Shown: piece after piece, positions 61,618-64,000 of the stretch
Numbering within the stretch: position 1 is the stretch's first letter
Layout of the letters: the number at the start of each line of letters is the position of its first letter
Source: DATAGF01 sp963834875
GTDB taxonomy: Bacteria > Actinomycetota > Thermoleophilia > Miltoncostaeales > Miltoncostaeaceae
NCBI GenBank assembly: GCA_963834875.1
Contig: CAWIDG010000013.1
Location: 111,800 to 175,799 of the forward strand
Direction of reading: 5' to 3'
DNA length: 64,000 nucleotides
The notes under the pieces: generated by a model
The model's input: only the letters and a program-made list of their open reading frames with translations
Databases searched by the model: none
Told to the model about the DNA's origin: nothing
Translations under genes and position numbers: made by a program

Positions 61618-61775
61618 CGCGTGAGCCTATCCTCGGGCGCACACCCGGTACACACCCACGGCTCGCTCGTGTTGGCCGCGAATTGGCGTCCGGGTAACTG
61701 TGCCTTGGCCGCGGCGTGGGAGCGTCGCCGCGCACCGGTCCCCCACGACCGACGGCTACAGCGAGGAGGGCTCAA

Positions 61776-61895
61776 ATGCCCACCACCACCTGGACACACC
61801 CGCTCGACTACGTTCGCAGGCGCCGCTGGACGCGCGTGGAGGGGCCGGCGCCGGCCATCACCATTCCTCCGCCGCAGGACCTCCACCTGATCTGA
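61776..61895 (+). CDS. 39-residue small protein with strong ribosome site
   Basis: ATG 61776 lies five bases after AGGAGGG (61764-61770), one of the best ribosome sites in the window. The peptide opens MPTTTWTHPLDYV, has a basic RRRRW patch, and ends with a proline-rich PAPAITIPPPQDLHLI before TGA. There is no signal peptide or membrane helix. The function is unknown; an RNA- or protein-binding role for the basic/aromatic middle is a guess. Confidence 0.55.
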   Translation: MPTTTWTHPLDYVRRRRWTRVEGPAPAITIPPPQDLHLI

Positions 61896-61986
61896 CGCCC
61901 GCGTCGGGTGCGGCGGCTCCCGCGGCGCGGGGCCGGCCGCCGCAGCTTTCGCGGCGCCGGGTTCTGAGATCCCGGCGGAAACCCGA

Positions 61987-62046
61987 TGGGGACGGTGGGA
62001 GTCGAACCCACACGAGGGATTTGCCCTCAGCGGTGTTTGAGACCGC
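61987..62046 (-). tRNA. 3' part of a tRNA-Leu (CAA), 5' half missing
   Basis: On the minus strand the anticodon arm GCGGT-CTCAAAC-ACCGC (anticodon CAA), a long variable arm GAGGG-CAAAT-CCCTC, the T arm GTGGG-TTCGACT-CCCAC and the acceptor 3' strand CGTCCCC with discriminator A are all intact. The matching acceptor 5' strand (GGGGACG) and a D arm are absent at 62047-62080. It is therefore a tRNA fragment and not a working gene. 3' tRNA fragments mark the far end of elements integrated by tRNA-targeting integrases. Confidence 0.7.
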
Positions 62047-62689
62047 GACCGCGACGCCCGAGACACCGCATCGGAACAGGGCTCTCGGCACTCGCCCCGG
62101 CCGATCCGCCAGCGCATCCGCCAGTCAGGGCGCGCCGGTAGCCTCGCGGCGCACTTAGGGTTCGTGAGGTCCCTGCCGCTCTTGCTCGGCCAGCTCGCGC
62201 AGCCGGGCGATGTCGCCGGCGATGGCGGCGAGGGGAGCGGAACCGCGTGCGGGGGCCGCGCCTCAACGCCGCCTCAACACTCGCGGGCCGGGACGCTTCG
62301 CGCGGAACTGCGCGAGGTCCGTCTAGCAATCCCGCACTTCAGCTCGATTCCCGACGGAGGTCGCAGGTCGCTTCGCGCGCCCGCCCCTCGCCCCCGTGCG
62401 CTAGCACGCGGCTTAGCCCGATCGGCAGGAAGGATCTCCGGATAGGCACGGCGAAGCGTCGGCCCGTGGACAACGCCCGACCAAGCATCCCCAGCGGAGT
62501 CCCGGGACGCCTGGATGGGCCCTCGGGCGGTCCGGGTCGCCAGACGGCTGGAGCCATCGATGTCGGGGCCGCCCTGCTACGATCCCGACGATCGCCGTCG
62601 AAGAGGCCGCCCAGACTCAGGCCGGATATGACGCTGCGCTGGCGCTCAACTGGTTCATCTGGCTGGCCTTCCTCGGTGAGGCCGTAACG
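62047..62689. other. 643-base stretch without a complete gene
   Basis: No full-length gene is visible. A minus-strand end near 62160-62230 reads IAGDIARLRELAEQE before a TAA and may be the tail of a lost gene. From about 62613 the plus strand encodes LNWFIWLAFLGEAV in frame with the channel protein that follows, but without a start codon. The composition is slightly less regular than in the housekeeping regions. Confidence 0.5.
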
Positions 62690-63307
62690 ATGCTGGTGCT
62701 GGTCCATGACCGCTGGCGCTGGTTGCGCACCCACCCCCTTGAGGTGGCGATCGTGGTTCTGACGCCGCCCTTCCTCCCTACCCTGTTCGGCCTCCTGCGG
62801 CTGGGCGCGCGACTTCTGCGCTTGCTGCCCCTGATGCGAGTCGTGCTGTCGGCCCGCAGGGTCCTCTCCCTTCAGGGCCTCTGGCTTGTCGGCGTGATCA
62901 CGCTCGCCCTCGTGCTGATCGCCGGGGTGGCCTTCTCACGGCTGGAGAGTCCGGGCGGGGAGGACGCGTCGGTATGGGACGGCATCTGGTGGGCCCTCAC
63001 GACCGTCACGACCGTGGGCTACGGCGACCTCTACCCGGAGACCGACACCGGTCGGGCCCTGGCGATCGCCGTCATGGTCCTGGGCATCGGCTTTGTGGCC
63101 ATGCTGACGGCGGCCGCCGCCGAGTACTTCGTCCGCATGGGACTGCGCCAGCACGAGGGTGCGCTCGACGACAAGGAAGAGGTCGAGGACCGCATCGGCG
63201 ACCTGGACGACCGCCTCGAGCGTATTGAGGGCTCGCTCGCTGAACTCACGGCCGAGCTGCGGGCGCTGCGGGCCTCATCCAGGTCGCCGCGGCCACCTGC
63301 TCAATGA
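62690..63307 (+). CDS. potassium channel-like protein (two-helix pore), N-terminus uncertain
   Basis: A membrane protein of at least 205 residues. The pore has the K+ selectivity filter TTVTTVGYGDLYPET between helices LWLVGVITLALVLIAGVAFS and ALAIAVMVLGIGFVAMLTAAAAEYF. A basic helix pair (LLRLGARLLRLLPLMRVVLS, S4-like) precedes it, and a charged coiled coil (VEDRIGDLDDRLERIEGSLAEL) follows. An extra hydrophobic helix is encoded in frame upstream of ATG 62690, from about 62640, with no start codon, so the gene may begin earlier with an unusual start or have lost its front. It would conduct K+ across the membrane. Confidence 0.8.
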   Translation: MLVLVHDRWRWLRTHPLEVAIVVLTPPFLPTLFGLLRLGARLLRLLPLMRVVLSARRVLSLQGLWLVGVITLALVLIAGVAFSRLESPGGEDASVWDGIWWALTTVTTVGYGDLYPETDTGRALAIAVMVLGIGFVAMLTAAAAEYFVRMGLRQHEGALDDKEEVEDRIGDLDDRLERIEGSLAELTAELRALRASSRSPRPPAQ

Positions 63308-63412
63308 GGTCGTCATCCGAATCGCAGGGGCAAGCAGCCGAAGGACAAGTAGCGCCCCACGTCACCCGACGCGCTGCCGCGACCTCGGCGGAGCGGTGTT
63401 CGTCACCAGACC

Positions 63413-63925
63413 TCAAGGCGACTGGGCCGCTGCCGGGGCTCGCGCAGGGCCGCGTTGAGCTGCGCCCCGAACGAGGGCGGCGGTCCCGGCGAGCCGACGC
63501 CTGCCCCCGCGTCGGCGGGGCCGGGGTGGACGTAGCCCTCGGGCTCGGGCTCGGGCGGGCCTGGCAGTGGATGGCCGCGTTGAAGGCCGCGCCGAAGGTG
63601 TCGTCGCTCTTGTGCGCGCGGCCGGCCGGCGAGCGGGCGATGAGGCTCGGGGCCGCGACCAGGCAGCAGATCCCCGCCGCCTGGGGGGCGCGCGCCAGGC
63701 CCAAGCCGGTCGGGCCGGCCTATAGGCGACCTGGACCGGCCCCGGGAGCCCCCCCAGCCAGCCCACCAGCGCCGCAATGCGGTGCGGGGTGCGCAGCACC
63801 CGCAGCTCACCGGTGTCCTCGGGGATCAGCCCGGCGATCACGCTCCTGGCGTGCACGTCCAAGCCGACGGCAGTACCGTTGCCCATACCGGCGCCCCCCA
63901 TGACTGTGGCTCTACCGCCGGGCAT
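63413..63925 (-). pseudogene. IS110-family transposase, truncated and frameshifted
   Basis: The N-terminal DEDD domain is visible: AVGLDVHARSVIAGLIPEDTG with the first Asp, then LVGWLGGLPGPVQVAY. The expected YEAGPTG with the catalytic Glu is destroyed by a slip near 63730; a second frame continues GICCLVAAPSLIARSPAGRAHKSDD and then all similarity ends. About 250 residues of the usual transposase, including the C-terminal transposase_20 domain, are missing. A dead insertion-sequence remnant at the window edge. Confidence 0.75.
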
Positions 63926-64000
63926 GCTTTCGGCGGCAACCCACGATCACGCATGAGCGAGGCGCCGGAACCGACCCGGCGCTCAATACGGTCTAGGTCA

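Noticed and set aside
61987..62100. Complete tRNA-Leu gene
   Set aside because: The 3' part is perfect, but no D arm and no GGGGACG acceptor strand exist in the required place, so only a fragment is present.

Overview
The window is a very GC-rich chromosome segment from what looks like an Actinomycetota member. The four-subunit type of glycyl-tRNA synthetase (glyQ plus glyS), the gene order and several small conserved hypothetical proteins suggest a deep-branching lineage such as Thermoleophilia. That placement is inference, because no search was possible. Genes are dense, GTG starts are common, and neighbours are often coupled by 4-base ATGA, GTGA or TTGA overlaps.

Layout. (1) 1-6.8 kb: the end of an ECF sigma factor, its zinc-finger anti-sigma factor and a hypothetical protein, then the housekeeping run dxs-tlyA-nadK-recN. 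(2) 6.8-11.7 kb: an accessory block on the minus strand, edged by copies of a roughly 120-base palindromic repeat. It holds an alpha/beta hydrolase, a hydrolase fused to a LuxR DNA-binding domain, and a DUF4394 / ECF sigma / RskA-type anti-sigma operon. (3) 11.8-21 kb: pyrG, an M20 peptidase, a Nudix hydrolase, a GNAT protein, a UvrD-type helicase, a wrecked RDD membrane protein, DUF3891, dodecin and DUF429. (4) 21-28.2 kb: a secreted PDZ/TPR protein, pyrimidine-nucleoside phosphorylase, mutM, an S58 peptidase, DedA, a SnoaL-like protein, glutaredoxin and recO. (5) 28.2-36.5 kb: accessory genes (two methyltransferases, a small protein plus MMPL transporter operon, a sulfite-oxidase-like enzyme, a MalT-type LuxR regulator). 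(6) 36.5-50.5 kb: glyQ-glyS-ppdK-hypothetical-dgt, an insertion carrying two ferritin-like proteins, an L,D-transpeptidase, a helix-hairpin-helix protein and msrA, then dnaG-rpoD. The order recO-glyQS-ppdK-dgt-dnaG-rpoD is a widely kept bacterial cluster, here split by two accessory blocks. (7) 50.5-61.6 kb: a quinone oxidoreductase, a hydrolase, a GlsB-type membrane protein, DUF488, a large secreted copper-radical-oxidase-like protein with PKD and carbohydrate-binding-like modules, a second MMPL transporter and small proteins. (8) 61.7-64 kb: a 39-residue gene with a strong ribosome site, the 3' part of a tRNA-Leu(CAA) without its 5' half, a gene-poor stretch, a K+ channel-like protein and a broken IS110 transposase. 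This end looks like the edge of an integrated island continuing past the window.

The most important caveat is that about 30 single-base insertions or deletions interrupt reading frames, including genes that must be intact in a living cell (rpoD, glyQ, glyS, pyrG). The coding on both sides of each break is well conserved, so most are probably consensus errors in the sequence rather than mutations. Broken genes are given with their reconstructed full extents and the position of each break.
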